A stretch of DNA of 64,000 nt from Mesaphorura yosii (GCA_009869945.1 WIXG01000108.1:153756-217755); one strand, 5' to 3'. Shown: positions 12,201-24,808, counted from the first letter of the stretch. Translations and numbers: made by a program. The notes: a model not told the origin generated them from the letters alone.

Positions 12201-14226
12201 AGTTTATTTCAACTTAGAGAAGCGGTTTTCAGTAGTTCCATCAACCTGGTTGACGGCGGAAAGGTCCAGTTGCTACTGGCCAGGCCCAAAGGTCAAGAAT
12301 TGCGCAACGCTTATCAAAATTGCCGGCTCTAAGCCTGCAAGAAATTGGTAGAATTACCCCGTTGAATTCATCAAGTCGTACGGTACTTGCAGCTAAGTTT
12401 TAAGTGCTTAAAACATAAGTTGTACCACAAGCAGTTAGTATTAAGCATAATTATTTGCGCATTTTGGTTTACGCAACTTATTTCTGAGCAGAAGCATATG
12501 ACAGAGCATACCGCAAGGCACGCAAGATTCACGCAATCACAAGAACTGAACCTGCCAGAATCATCAGGATGTGAGTCATCTGGAAGCAAACGCGTACCAG
12601 AAACAGAGCCCCCGGTTGACCGATCGGAAGCTCCCGAAACCTTCCCAGGTGCATCATGCATTCCTTGAAATTAACAGATGCTGTGAGATCATTTTGGGAT
12701 GGCAAGTCAGCTAGTGATGTTATTTTAAACGATTCAATGGGAAAATGGTTTCGAAATATAGCTGAACGCAAGGACAAAATACAAGATGGAAACGCCACGG
12801 AGAACCAAAAAGCGCCAAATCCAATCGGTGGTGCAAGCGACATTAAACACAATCAGATTTCGGGGGCAGAAACAACAGATACCTAAGGAGGCAAGCCAAC
12901 CTGAAGAAGAAATACGACAAACTTCTTTAAGATTGACCACTGAAAATACTGACAAAATAACTGAGGGTTATTCTATACAAGTTTTAACTGAGCCATTGTC
13001 TAGTACTGCACCGGAATCTGTTAGAGAGATCAGCAAAAAAGATGAGCTGATTAGATGGGCACTTAAAAATCAAATTACTAACATTGCACTTTCAAAATTA
13101 TTAAAACTGCTCGGGGCCTGGCTTCCAGATGATAGGTTTCCTAAAGATGCAAGAACATTACTTGCAACACCACGCGCCGTACAATTGATTGCAGTTGAAG
13201 GTGGTGGTCAGTTCCATTACTTTGGAATCGAAAGGTATATTATTCAAGGAATTCATAATGGTCTCAAACTAGTTCAGCTAAACTTTTCAAGGTTCTCTGA
13301 TTTATCTAACTTAATATGATCTTTCAGATACCACTAGACTATACGCACCTTTGCTGCTTAGGAGTTATGAAAAAACTGTTGTTAGTATGGACGTCGGGAA
13401 AGCAAAAAATATCAGTTATCAGTTAGAATGTGTTTCAGGACGAATGCTTCGCTTCAGGAAGTGCATTCCGACAGAATTTGCTAGAAAAACTAGAAGTTTG
13501 AATGATTTAAAACATTTCAAAGCAACAGAATTTAGGCTATTTATGCTATACGTTGGTCCCGTAGCATTGAAAGGACTCTTAGACAAGGAGCGATATCAAC
13601 ACTTTCTATTGTCTCATATACATATTAGTGTCAAAAGCTGCCTTTGAGCCGGGTTGGATTTCTTACGCGGAAACCCTTCTCCTTGAGTCTTTCTTAGGTC
13701 TTGAAAAATTGTACTACAAAGAGCTTATAACATATAACATGCATTCATTGATACGCATCGCAAATGATGCCCGATTTCAAGGTCCGCTAGATTCGTTTAG
13801 TGCATTCGAGTTCGAGAACTTCATGAGTCAAATTAAACGAATGCTTAGGTCACAAAAAGGGCACCTTTCTCAAATTGTCAAACGAATTTCGGAACAGAAG
13901 TCAGTGAATTGTTTCAAATCAAATGAACCCATTCATTTTAGTGTTTCAAATCGAAATGGGGACAATTGTTTTTGACTGAAGATAACGAAGTTTGCTTACT
14001 TAAAAGCTTCAATCCAAGTTTGGGACTTTTTCAGGCAGTCAAATTTCGAGAAACCTCTAATGTAAAATTCTATCCTTGCAATAGTACAAGACTTGGCATA
14101 CGCATTTGTTATAATTTAAGTCAAGATTTGGTTAGTTTACAGCATTCTGAATTTGTTAAAAAATGTATTCAATTACCCTATAAAAATAAGCACTTCATAA
14201 TTCCACTGTGCAATGGCAATAATTAA
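12200..14226 (+). pseudogene. Decayed animal EnSpm/CACTA-like transposase gene (DUF4218-type)
   Basis: Several blocks occur in the order of the animal transposase-domain proteins related to EnSpm/CACTA, but in shifting frames. 12213-12400 reads FSVVPSTWL and CYWPGPKVKN, then two in-frame stops. 12786-13319 carries a polar region, then LPDDRFPKDARTLL and a Gly/His block (GGGQFHYFG). After a stop, 13331 onward reads IPLDYTHLCCLGVMKKLLLV, then shifts frame into the FRKCIPTEFARK and KATEFRLFMLYVGP-type block. 13628-13972 carries YNMHSLIRIANDARF and LDSFSAFEFENFM, and 13966-14226 the C-terminal block. The central catalytic segment expected between the GGGQ and PLDY blocks is absent. At least two stops, several frameshifts and an internal deletion make it non-functional as read. 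I did not identify terminal inverted repeats or target-site duplications. Superfamily naming is from remembered motif order. Confidence 0.75.
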
Positions 14227-16712
14227 CTTGCATTAATTAAGAATTCTTTGTTAATCAAGTCTTTATCTTTGCAATCAAATGTGTTGCGCTTTGTACAAAA
14301 TCGTCAGAAATTGTAATTGTAATTTGTATTATGTCGGATAGGTGAATAAAGTACGAGCCTATTTTATCCTGTGTAAAACCTGTGTAATTCTTGCCGATCA
14401 ACATTCCTTTTACAGTATGTATGCGGTGCATAATCAGCTAATTCAATTTTACTACTGCATATTCCAGCACAATTTCGGGGCTGCTTCGGCACGTTAGATA
14501 TGATTATTTGGCACAAGCTTATGTTTTTTTCGATACCGTTTACGCACCGCGGACAACCGCATGTAGTTTTTACACGCAGATTCAGCATTGTTTTAAGTTA
14601 CTGTTTCGCTATCGAAAAAAGGGGCAAAACGGAACTCAAACATTGCACGGATTCGGTACTGATTACATCTCAAATTGTTGGGTATGTTTTCAATAAAAAG
14701 TTCAATAACTCTCCTTTCCTCTTCATCGAGGAGTTATCAATAAGTTTCAGCCAGATCATAATGTTCTCGATCATGATGGCAGTGTGGCTGCGATTGAACA
14801 TTGGCGTTGGCATTGGTAAGACGTCCTCGCTCGGGCAGCCCGTCCTGGCCCTTGGACTCACGTGAGGGGGCTCTACCTGGCAGTCGGGCTCATCTCACGA
14901 GCATAATGTCAAGCTTCTGGGCCAAGTCGATCCTGTTCATTCGGGGCTTCAAGAGCGTGGCTCTGCTGTAAGGGAGAGACCAAGTGAAGTACGTGCGGGC
15001 TAATGCAAGGGCACTGCCCCCACTTCGATTTGCTCTGGGGGACGAAGTTGACTCTGACTAGCTTCCTCGTGTCGGAAACAGCTAATCTGCTGATTGCTTT
15101 CAAGGAGCCATCGTACCATGCAACTTACTTAAATTAATTAGGGCATGTGATTGATAGGACGAGGACATATTATCAAAAGGCTTACTTTTGTGTGAGATAA
15201 AGAATGAGCGGATGTCAACGGACAAGAGCGGTGCGAGTGCATGTGTCAGAGAATAATTTGCCTCATTGCAGTGTCCCATCTAAGATTACGGTCCAAAATT
15301 CCACGATGGCAAGCTTGTTATAATCCATTTACTGTCCAGGCTTTCTCAGCTCGTCGGCCACTTCTCGATAGAAGCATTCTTTATTTGTTCAACTTTGAAA
15401 TATATTGAGGTTGAAATATCAACTGGGAGTTCGGAACGTTCGGATCGAGTTTTGTGGATTGCAGCGATAAGTAACAAAAACAATGTACCTAAGGCTTAAT
15501 CCTACAAGTCACAAATTCTCAGAATTCGAGTAGTGGGCCCAAAATAGACAGTGCCTTGGGGCGGGAGTGATTCTTTCTTCGGTGCTCTGACCACGCATTC
15601 CACAACTCTACACACCTTATTTCTGTTTGTCAGTGCAGTTATCTAATAACAAATATTGTCTATCATCACACAGGAATCACGAAGTAGCAGCATTATTCCG
15701 GCAAGGGTATTTGGGCAATTACGTCATCTTCGAAGCGCAAATTATGACAAGGCTCGCGATGGATGGCGTCCCAGTGGATGTTAGAGTTCGTCTTGAAAAG
15801 CTGATCTCAGAGATTCAGGGCATGCTGTACATGTTGCCCTTAATAAGTCAAGACAACAGGGAGACTGCGGTGGGAGCAATAGTTCAGAAGATAGATGTGC
15901 TGAAGCTAGAATACGGACAATTCATTGGACATCCAATCAACTGGGAAGCAGATGCAGAGATATGGGTACTTTAAGTTCATTGAGTACATTAACACACGCC
16001 ATATTCTGAATGGAACCGCAGGTTTTGAGCACGACACGCTGATATATGAAATTTATGCGAGAGGAATGTCAATAGCAATTGGAATAAATTCTTAATTCGG
16101 ATTCATTGAATTAATATACAGACAAAGGTTAAAGAAGAGTTAAATAAACGTTCAAGAACCTCAGTGCCTGCAGCTTCAATATTCACTGATTTATTCGCAA
16201 AAGAGCATTCGACTCGACTACTCGACGCCCTCCTTGCACCCAAACCTCCAGATACTGAAACGGCTTCGACTTTTGCCTATACGCCGCATTCCGCGAAATC
16301 GTTTCTCATGACCTGACCTTAGATTTGCCATTTGCAGAATTTCTGAATGAATGTGCTTGTCTTTGGCCAAGAGCACAGCGACTCCCATCTCGCGAAAATT
16401 CCAGCAACGACATGGACAAAGTGCCTGTGTAATTCCGAGCTCTCTGCTCTGAACGCTATGTTTGCCTTGCCTTACTCACATTGAACGCATTAAAGAAGCC
16501 GAGGCGGTTTTTAAAATCACGACCGACGACGAGTCTTCGATTTGTTATTCCTGATGCGTGATCGCACGTCTAATGAGCGCATTGTTCAAAGCTCAACAAA
16601 GCTATTTACTGATTTATCTATTTACTTACGAGACATTTTCGTGCAAATTCTAATTTCTAATTGAATTTATGTAAACTTTATCTTACTCTTGCCTTTCTTG
16701 CCGTGCACAAAT
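14227..16712. other. Intergenic stretch between transposase relic and API5
   Basis: No confident gene. A slightly GC-richer patch at 14800-15110 and a small open frame at 15744-15974 (listed separately) are the only notable items. Part may be further mobile-element debris, since it directly follows the decayed transposase, but I recognise no family. Confidence 0.4.
15744..15974 (+). CDS. Small open frame of unknown function, possibly an exon
   Basis: From the ATG at 15744 there are 76 codons; the frame is open upstream to 15627 through CACACAG at about 15675, which could be a splice acceptor. The composition is more protein-like than the surrounding frames, with an amphipathic helical look (VRVRLEKLISEIQGML, then AIVQKIDVLKLEYGQF). 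I recognise no family, signal peptide or membrane segment. It may be an exon fragment of a transposon protein next to the relic at 12.2-14.2 kb, an orphan microprotein, or chance. Confidence 0.22.
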   Translation: MTRLAMDGVPVDVRVRLEKLISEIQGMLYMLPLISQDNRETAVGAIVQKIDVLKLEYGQFIGHPINWEADAEIWVL

Positions 16713-19035
16713 ATGTCCGAGCTGACCACACCACAAGATTCCTCCCGAGATCGCAAGTCCTCCATTTCGGACAATCCACAATTACAATCACTACCGACGG
16801 CGGCGGTGGTCCCTGGCAATGCGAGCACCGTCACTTCGTCGTCCGTTGTGCTCACGCCCGTGGAAGAAATGTACCGGATTTATGAGAAAATCAACACCAC
16901 CCAAGACAAGACCGGGGTAAGCAATTTACAATTTACTTGATTATCGTGGTTCTTAAGTTCTGGTTGGCGCTAAATGCTGTTTTTGACTTCTTGCAGCTTG
17001 AGAAGGAGTATCGAGTGTTCATCGCATCAGTGTCGAGGTCAGAAGCGGAGAAGAAGCTTGCATCTCAGTTCATCCCGCGATTCCTCGACTCATTTCCGGG
17101 CCTGAGCCAGGAGGCGTTCGACGCATTGCTCGACCTGTGCGAAGATGAGGATCCACAGGTAAACCCACAGGAGTAAAAGGAAAACTGAAGGGACGCAGTT
17201 TTTCTCATACATCCTTGTATTTTTGCACTTTTTACGGCAGATTCGACGTCAAGTTGTGAAAGATGTGGTTGTGGCCTGCAGCAAGATCCCCAAGTTTGTA
17301 CCGAAAATTGCTGACGTCCTGGGCCAGATGATGGAGACTGCTGATATTAATGAAATTGCCGGCATAGAAAGGACGCTGACCAGCCTCTTCCATATCGATG
17401 CTCCAGGTAAGTAAACAATGCGTTGCACTTTTTACGGTGAGAAAGAACTGCATTGATTCCTCCCCACAATTTAGGGGCTCTCGTTGGGCTGTTTAACCAA
17501 ATCGCCATCGGAGACGAGGCAGCCAGAGACCGCTGCATAAAGTTCTTGGGTGCAAGAGTTCTAGATTTGGGACCGGAAATCATCACGCCGGCATTCGAGA
17601 AAAGCTTGTTTGACGAAGCAAGCCGTGTCCTCAAGGTAAACGTGAATTGAGTTAATTCTTGCATCTCTTGAACGTAATTTGATCTCGTTGCGTTGGTGCC
17701 CAATTGCAGAAGGCGGACCGAACAACATTCAAGTCAATAACCAGTATTTTATTCTCGACCAAGTACTTGCAGCAGCTAAACGGCCAACAAGCGTTGGTTG
17801 TCGTTCTAGCTGAGGCCTGCGACTTCGATCGTCCCCTCGACATTTCGGTTGAGAGCATTCGGCGTCTGTTAGCGATTACAAGTTTGATAGCTGATCTATT
17901 TTCGGTGAGCTGCAAATTAGGTCCTTCTGAATTTTTCTGAGATGAAAACTAATATTTGCTCGCTTATTAAATTTCCAGCCAAAAATTAGTTCCACCCCTT
18001 TTGTCATTTATTACTCCATTAAAGTCCTGCCCCAAATGGACAAAATACTTGCTTTGTCGAACGGTACGGAGCTCCGACTGGAGGTGGTGAGAGAACTTGC
18101 GAATTGCGCTTCGTTGATGCCACGAATTGAAGAAAGTGACGTCAACGCTTGCATCGACAATGTATATGAGGAGCTGAAGGTTCGTTTTTTTCTCAGCATT
18201 CAACTGTCACGGATAAAATATTTACTTGTTACCACAATTATTTTATTTATTTATTTACCACAATTCTGGATTTTGATTTTACTTCGTCCAGCGACACCTG
18301 CCACTGCCCCCGGACAGCGGCGAGCCAAACATCAATCTCGAATTTGGCCTGATAGAAAGCCTACTGATCACATTTCATAAATTCAATGTTTTCCATCAAA
18401 AGTATCTGCTCGAGGAGCCAGACCGTCTTCTTGACTTCCGGAAACGACTTCAGTACTGCGCCCGCGGGTCGCAGGTGCTGATGATAAAACTCCGTGAGGA
18501 TTTGACGGGCAAGAAGAGCGAGGAGTTGAAGTCGGAAGATAGTCGCTTCAAGGTAAGGCTAAACGCCAACACGTAGAGTGTAAAGTAAAGTTTACAGACT
18601 TTTTATTATTTAATTTATACAAAATAGATCTTCTCTTTGAAGATCGTACACAATATCACCGCCATGATTCGCGACGTGTTCCACAACCCCCCGTCCTTCA
18701 CCTCAGTTATCACCCCGTCATGGAAGCCCATGGCGAAGAAGAATAAAGAGAAACGCGCAGCTGCGGCAGCCGCCGCTCGGGCGCTGCCACTGGCAAAGGA
18801 GCCGAAGATGGGCGAACTGAAACTGTACCAGCCTCCCAGTGGCAAATACTCACAGAGAGGTGGACGATTCAGTAAGTTTAATGCTACCAAGTGTAATCAC
18901 AATCACAAGCAAAGGCTAATCCTTCAACTAAATTTAGACGCTCCTTCCACAACTGGTCGCTCTGGATCAGGATTTCGCCCGAGAACGCCTTACACACGAG
19001 GCGGTGGTTTTTCTTACAGGAATTCTCGTTTGTAA
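16713..19035 (+). CDS. API5: Apoptosis inhibitor 5 homologue (API5/AAC-11), nine exons
   Basis: API5 is a nuclear all-helical HEAT/ARM-like scaffold, implicated in suppressing E2F1-driven apoptosis and binding Acinus. Exons: 16713-16916, 16997-17158, 17241-17406, 17475-17635, 17710-17904, 17979-18179, 18292-18552, 18628-18871, 18938-19035 (563 aa; human about 524). All introns are GT-AG and phases close throughout. Hallmarks in order are VEEMYRIYEKI (~50), QFIPRFLDSFPGL (~85), LDLCEDEDPQIRRQ (~112-126), GLFNQIAIGDEAARDRCIKF (~180), LPLPPDSGEPN, RLQYCARGSQV, and a C-terminal PPSGKYS before an Arg/Gly tail. A basic stretch KKNKEKR near 475 may be the nuclear signal. The start is the first ATG (16713); residues 1-48 are a Ser/Thr-rich extension beyond the human N-terminus. 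For exon 8 the acceptor at 18627 was preferred over 18642 because IFSLKI aligns with the family. Confidence 0.95.
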
Positions 19036-19375
19036 GCAGCAACATGGCGCAAGCAGGGAAGGTGCCGAAGAGCTCTCTCCAGGCTCCTAATTTGAGTTCG
19101 GCTTATTTCAAGTCAATTTAAAAAAATCAAAGTTATTCGTGGAAGTATTTACAATTCACTCGACTATTGACTTGACGTCGATTTCTTTGCGGTTAACATT
19201 TTTCTTGTTTTTTGCTTTCGTACATTAATTTCTTAACTGAAAATGCTGAAAATCACAGTCTAATTCTTTTAAATAATCTATGTAATTTAGACTTAGTTCT
19301 TAGTTTAGTTGAATGTACGTTCTGTAAATGGACATTAGGTGTATTATAATTTTTAACCATATTTGACGTATTTAA

Positions 19376-19381
19376 AATAAA
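19376..19381 (+). promoter_or_regulatory. Candidate poly(A) signal of API5
   Basis: AATAAA about 340 nt after the API5 stop, in an AT-rich run with a second near-copy at 19384. The TAF2 stop on the opposite strand is only about 160 nt further on, so the two 3' UTRs are likely to abut or overlap. Confidence 0.5.
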
Positions 19382-19537
19382 ATAATAAATATGTATACTT
19401 AATATATATAAAACAACGAATTTATCTCACGCGAATCCGAAGTACAAAACTCATTTTCATACAACTAAAAGGTTAAAAGTACAAGAGATTAGCAAAGGCC
19501 TAATTAATAATCAAGAAATATTAATTAAAAGTTAACG

Positions 19538-22500
19538 TCAATCGTCCTGTGAGATGGCAGCAGAAGGAGAGTGAGCAGAAGGTTTGTGCTTGCGCCTGTG
19601 CTTGTGCTTCTTCTTTTTCTCCTTCTTCTTCTTGGCCTTGTTGTGGTGATGGTGGTGCTTTTTGTGGCCAGAGGAGGACCCTGCCTTTGCGGGTGAGTCT
19701 CCTTTGTTCGACTCCTGACTCCCTTCTCTGCTGCTGTTGAACATGCCTGGCTCGAAGGACGTGGGCAGGCTTGGCTCGCGCATTAAGTCCATCACCGATG
19801 GCAGCTCCTCGGAGACGTCCGAGTCGCCCATCGACGTGCGCTTGCAAGAAAGCACTTTGGCGGACGTCACGTTCTCGTTCGCCTCTGACTCAACGTCCAT
19901 CGCTTCGTCCTGCAAAGTGCGAAGTTCAAAAGTAGGCAAATGGCAAAGGCAAAGCAAATCTGCCAGGAACTGCGCAAATTCTCAGCTTTCGGTTATCGCG
20001 TTCGGGCCTTACGTCGTGAATCTGCTCGTCGACTTCTCGCGTGACGATCTGCGACTTTCGCCGTGACTGCGCTTCTTCTCGCCCAGCCTGCTCCTCATGC
20101 AGGAGGCAGGAGGGTCGCCCGGTCCCGAAGAGGGTGAAGTACAGGTCCACCATGCCGGTGCGGTGTCGCGAGTCCGCGCACGCCTCATTGCTGCAAACGC
20201 AAAACGATAGAAATATTGTAGTGCAGAATATTGCAGATTTGATTTGATTTACTCAGATTTGAGGGTAATGAGTCCAACGCGTACTCACTTGAACTTGTTC
20301 CAGAGTCGCCTAGCGGTGGCGGCGCAGTGGAATGGCGTCTTTGTCCTGCGGCGGTTATTGCCGAGTGCCTGCGTGAGAACGTGGCAGACGTCGTAGCGCA
20401 TGGCGGGCACGGGGTCGTTCTCGATGACGTCGAGGAGGAAGTGCACGTCGTCGATGTTTCCGTCGGTGATTGTGTAGTCGACGATGGCCTCGAAGGCTGC
20501 GAGGCGAACGTCGTAGAAGTGTCCGTAGAGCGTGTATGTACGAAAGACGTCAATCTTCTGCGGAAGATGCCCAAACTTCTGCAGCTTGCGCAGGGCACGG
20601 AGGCACTCGACGGAGACGGTATACTTGTAGCACTGCAGCACCTTTTCGAGGTTCAGGGACTTGGAAACCTCTTCCATTATGGCCCGGGCGTCGGCCCCCA
20701 TCGACTCGACGGTGATGGCAGCTCTGAAGTAAGCAAACAAGCCAGTCGGTCAGTAGTCAAGCTCTGTCAAGGCGTGGCATGAATTGCTTCCTTACCCGGT
20801 GTGGACGAGTGAGACGACCGGCGTCACGGTGTTGCCCAGCGCCTCGATGAGGGCCGCCCGGTAGTAATTGTCCGACAGACTGTTCTTCATATTTTCGTTA
20901 TATTTGAACAGGTCGAAGAGGAAACGCAGCACGTCCGCGGGGCAGATTCCGTGCACGTTGCGTAAGCTCGCCATCGCCACGGGAATTGTCTGCATTGAAA
21001 GGCAAGGAGAGAAATCGAAATCCTCGAAACGAAACGGTCTGGCGGAGCGCACGCGCATTAAAGATTAAAGCAGTATTTTGGACGCCTCGAACTGACCTTT
21101 TGGATGAAGTAATGCTGCAGGTTGGAAAAATCGTTCATTTTCACGATCTGCGGACAGGAGAAGGATCCAAAAAGCTTCCGGAAGATGCCGATCAGCGCCG
21201 GAGGGCCCGTCCAGTTGGACACCATCGAATTTGCCACCTGCGATAGCAGCATTAAATGTTAAATCTGAACGCCGCAAGCTAAAGTGTCAGAGCGCTATAG
21301 CGCCACTTGCTCACCTTGGCGAGGCAGTGGCACGCCTGGCAGCGAATTTTGTAGTACAAGTTTTCGTTCTCGATGATATCGGTGAGTGCAGCTCGTGTCT
21401 GCGGGGTGGGATAATGCTCAAGAGCGTCAATGGCCTCTATCTGGGCAGTGACGTCCCGCTCGTGTTTCATTTGGTATTGCCATTGAAAGTCCGGCTGACG
21501 GGTGTCCACAGCGCGGATGAGCGTCATTTCTGGGTCCAGGCGGATCCAGAGGACGGGAGACTCGGCGTCCATTGTGCTGAGGTCCATGTCGACCTCCTCT
21601 CCGGTGCACAGCGGAATCTTCTTCTTCTTCTGCCGACGGCTCTTTGAGTGGCAGACAATGTCCGCCTTGGCGTGAGTCCCTTCGATTTGCAGCACGTGCC
21701 TGAACGTTCCGTCCAGCTCCTGCAGCGCCACCGTCAGCGGACCAACGTACTTGCGAACGCCCAACTGGTGCGTGTGCTCCTGCTTCAGTTCCAGCTCGAC
21801 GGTGTTCCTACACAAACAATGCGAACAAATTTAACAAACAATTGAAGCAAGGAAAGTCCTGTTTTGTGTTGCCTCTTTCTGTTGAAGATGAAGGACATGT
21901 GAAACTTGACGTGGCCTCCCTGCCGCACCCACTGGTCCATGAATACCGTCATGTCCTTCCCGGTCACAGTGAACACGGCACGCGTGAAGGACGCCGTGCT
22001 GATGAGCATCGGGTTCGTTGGCGTCACTCCAGGCCCTACAATCAACACGCACAAGACGCAATGAGCGATGACGTCACACCAGGCCCGATTTTGCACTCTG
22101 TTGTTGGCTTCGGTATTTCGGGGCAGGGACATTTACCTGCAGGCCCCGCTTGGGGCGGAGTGCTTCCAAGCGTGTTGGCTTGTGCCACGGGCTGGAGGGC
22201 CATTCCCGTCTGCTGCAACTGCTCAATGTGGATGGACGCCAGTGACAGCTGCTTATTCAGCACCTGCAGGAGGAGCTGCGCCCCAATGCGGAATTCCAAC
22301 ATTCTAATGACGAGATGGGCCTTTTTGGCAGATATGCGCAGGTACTCCGGAGAGATGGTGTGCGGACTCTGGAGAAAGAAGTAGAAGCCGCCTTCTCCTG
22401 CCGTCGCCTGTGCAGAAACAAAAACAATACAATAAGCTTCACAATACTATGAAAGCACAAACGAAAATTGACCATCTGCACAGTCTTGACTTGGACTGAC

Positions 22501-24369
22501 CGGGTAGGGCGACGACGCGTAAGGAGCCCGGAAGCCGGAGCTGCTGTTGCTGTTGCTCCCGACCGGCACACCCGCACTGTGAGCCAGAGATACTGCACTT
22601 GGGTCGAGAATGATTCCGCCGTGTCTCTGTTCGTACTTGATGACTTCTTTCAACTCCTGCAAGTAAGCGCCGAAGCGCTAGACTAAAATTAATGCATGGA
22701 TCCAAGCAACTTCAGTCATGCATTTATCGAACCGTGTGAATCCAGTGCCTGTATTCGCTGGTGCCAAAGAACTTCTTCAGGTAAAGCCCGCAGAGGTAGT
22801 TTGAGATGCCCCGTGCGAGCCACTCGTCGGAGGTGTGCTGGATTGAGATGAAGCAGGAGTAAAACTGCTCGGCAACGGCGAGCGCACAGAAGCGTCGTGT
22901 GATGTACGTCTGATCGATGATTGCGGACGTGTGGAGAAGACTGTTGCTCAAGACACACATCGACGCGTAGGACGTCATCTCCGTGTACGCCTCGTGGACA
23001 AACACAGCCCTGAAACCTGAGTAGGGGAAGCGTGTGCCCAGCGCCTCCTCGTAAAACTCAAACATCTCGTACACGAAACGCGTCGTCCAGCGCAGAAGAC
23101 TCATCAGCCCCGGAAGGCAGAAGTACGCGATTTCGTGCATGTTGGGGTCCACGTATCTGAAACACACAAGAAGCCGCGCCGAGCCCGTAAGACAAAAGAC
23201 ACAGACACGTGGTGGTGGCGTGGAGATGCTCCGATCGCTGTTCCAGAAAGCCGCTTGCGCTTACATTTCGAAGGTTCCGATCGCGAGGCCGATGTTTGGG
23301 GCTGCGGTAGGGACGGAAACGTAGTAATGGTATGTCTTGAGTCGTGCGCCGTGGGAGGCCGCTGAAATGTCCAGCAGGTCACCGCAGGAGATGGCCGTCA
23401 GATTTGCGTCCACCGTGAAATCGAGCTTCCATGTGCACACCTCCGAGTAACTGTCGATGCACGGGAACCACGCCCGACTGCAGTTGGCGTGCCTGCAGCT
23501 GAACATGTGTGCTTTCTGCAATTCAAATACAAAAGCAATCGAAATCCGAAACCTCGGGTTATTCAATATTCTTAACCAAAGAAGGTTCGGAAATTATTTT
23601 GGGTTTGCGAGACTTGGCATTTGACAGCTCACCTCCATGGGGTTGGACTCATCGGGCACAAAGAAGTGCAGACCGCCTTGTGGATTCTCCAAGGAAAATT
23701 CGATCTCCAGTCGAAAGGGTCGTCCCTCGACAAGGACGTGAGACGCCTCCGAGGGCAGTCTGACCAGCACCTCACCTGAATTGCAAAAGGCAAAACGTCA
23801 TCGAATTTTGAAACTTTTGAAAGCAATCAATATCGAGTATCGAGATAGTTAATCGGCGGCTTTTTACCTGCTCCGGCGTCGGGATCGCACTCGTCCACTG
23901 CGTTTTTGTGTTCAAGGGCGAATTGATCCAGGCTGTACTGAACGTTTGGCGTGTCTGCTGGAGTAATTTCGAGAAGAGGATCGAAGTACTCCACCTGTGC
24001 CTCGAAGGTCTCGTTGATTCTGGCCCTGTAAATTCGGCATTGCTTGCAGTTGATCTTCACGCCCTTGAGCCGGGGTCGTTTGGGAATCAACGTAAGCTCC
24101 ACAATCCCCTGTTTATAAGAAAAGAAGGCAGGTTAGAGTAGCTGAGATTTAATTGTCTTGCGTCGTCTCGTGCCCATACTAGAATGCTCTTTCTCTGCAG
24201 GTTGACGGCAATCAGGCTGAGGTTTTGGTGCGTCGTGCTGAAAAATAGCAAACTCAAATTAACAACAAGTAACTTTAGCCGGCAGGTATTCAAATGGTTA
24301 ATCTACTCATAACTTGTAAGGCCGAATATCTTCTGGGGTCTTCTCGAATTTGTTTCGTAGGGTTCCCAT
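19538..24369 (-). CDS. TAF2: Transcription initiation factor TFIID subunit 2 (TAF2), fifteen exons
   Basis: TAF2 is the large TFIID subunit that contacts Initiator DNA and is built on a catalytically dead M1-aminopeptidase fold. Exons: 24314-24369, 24180-24237, 23868-24108, 23633-23775, 23265-23515, 22733-23156, 22501-22656, 22137-22407, 21873-22035, 21315-21807, 21097-21237, 20796-20989, 20289-20723, 20013-20190, 19538-19909. They total 1191 aa (human about 1199). Hallmarks are PYNTTHQ and LQRKSI (~17-36), [20 protein letters not shown] (~180), [12 protein letters not shown] (~240), the aminopeptidase-like domain with [12 protein letters not shown] (~290), [20 protein letters not shown] (~365), [15 protein letters not shown] (~610), [20 protein letters not shown] (~655), [12 protein letters not shown] (~755), VDLYFTLFG and a His/Lys-rich tail ([17 protein letters not shown]). 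A typical HEXXH zinc motif is absent, as in the family. The junction 21873/21807 needs a GC-AG intron, and the donor at 22732 (GTTCGA) is weak. Confidence 0.95.
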
Positions 24370-24808
24370 TGCGCTCTACTATCTTTTATGCTGCTGTTGC
24401 ACAATGGAATAAGCAATTACTTGATTAATTCAGCAGTCACGATCACGAAACAGAATCAAAATTCAGTCTAAACTTCACAAACGACGAAAGGAGATTGATT
24501 ACTAAAAATGAAGCAACAAAAGTATATAAAACAACAACTAGGGAACGAAAGTGGATAAACATTTATCGAAATTCTTCAAAGTGTAAATAAAAATCGGCCG
24601 GTTCGAGCTCGTTGAGCTTCGGTCTTGAATTGGGAGCTCAGCAGCGAGTTTGGATTTGCCACTCAGCGTTGGCTCGCATTGCCAAGCATAAAAATAGCTA
24701 AAGTCCGGTGCATTTTGCATGTCCCAGAGATTTGACGTACTTGGGAACCGGTTAACTGGAGAGCTTTCAAAGGGACCATAAATGGAATAAAAAATTCAAA
24801 AAGTTCAG
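24370..24808. promoter_or_regulatory. TAF2 upstream region, shared with tRNA-Gly and MED7
   Basis: This is the left half of the 898-bp interval between the TAF2 start (24369, minus) and the MED7 start (25268, plus). It contains AT-rich sequence but no TATA box I would defend. The T-run after the tRNA (RC of AAAAA at 24798-24802) can serve as the Pol III terminator. Confidence 0.4.

Noticed and set aside
18628-18642. Alternative acceptor at 18642 for API5 exon 8
   Set aside because: It would drop five residues that align with the conserved segment before the KI..NI helix; the acceptor at 18627 keeps them in phase.
19549-23365. Plus-strand frames of 60-180 aa across TAF2
   Set aside because: All lie antisense to TAF2 exons whose reading frame is confirmed by strong family similarity.
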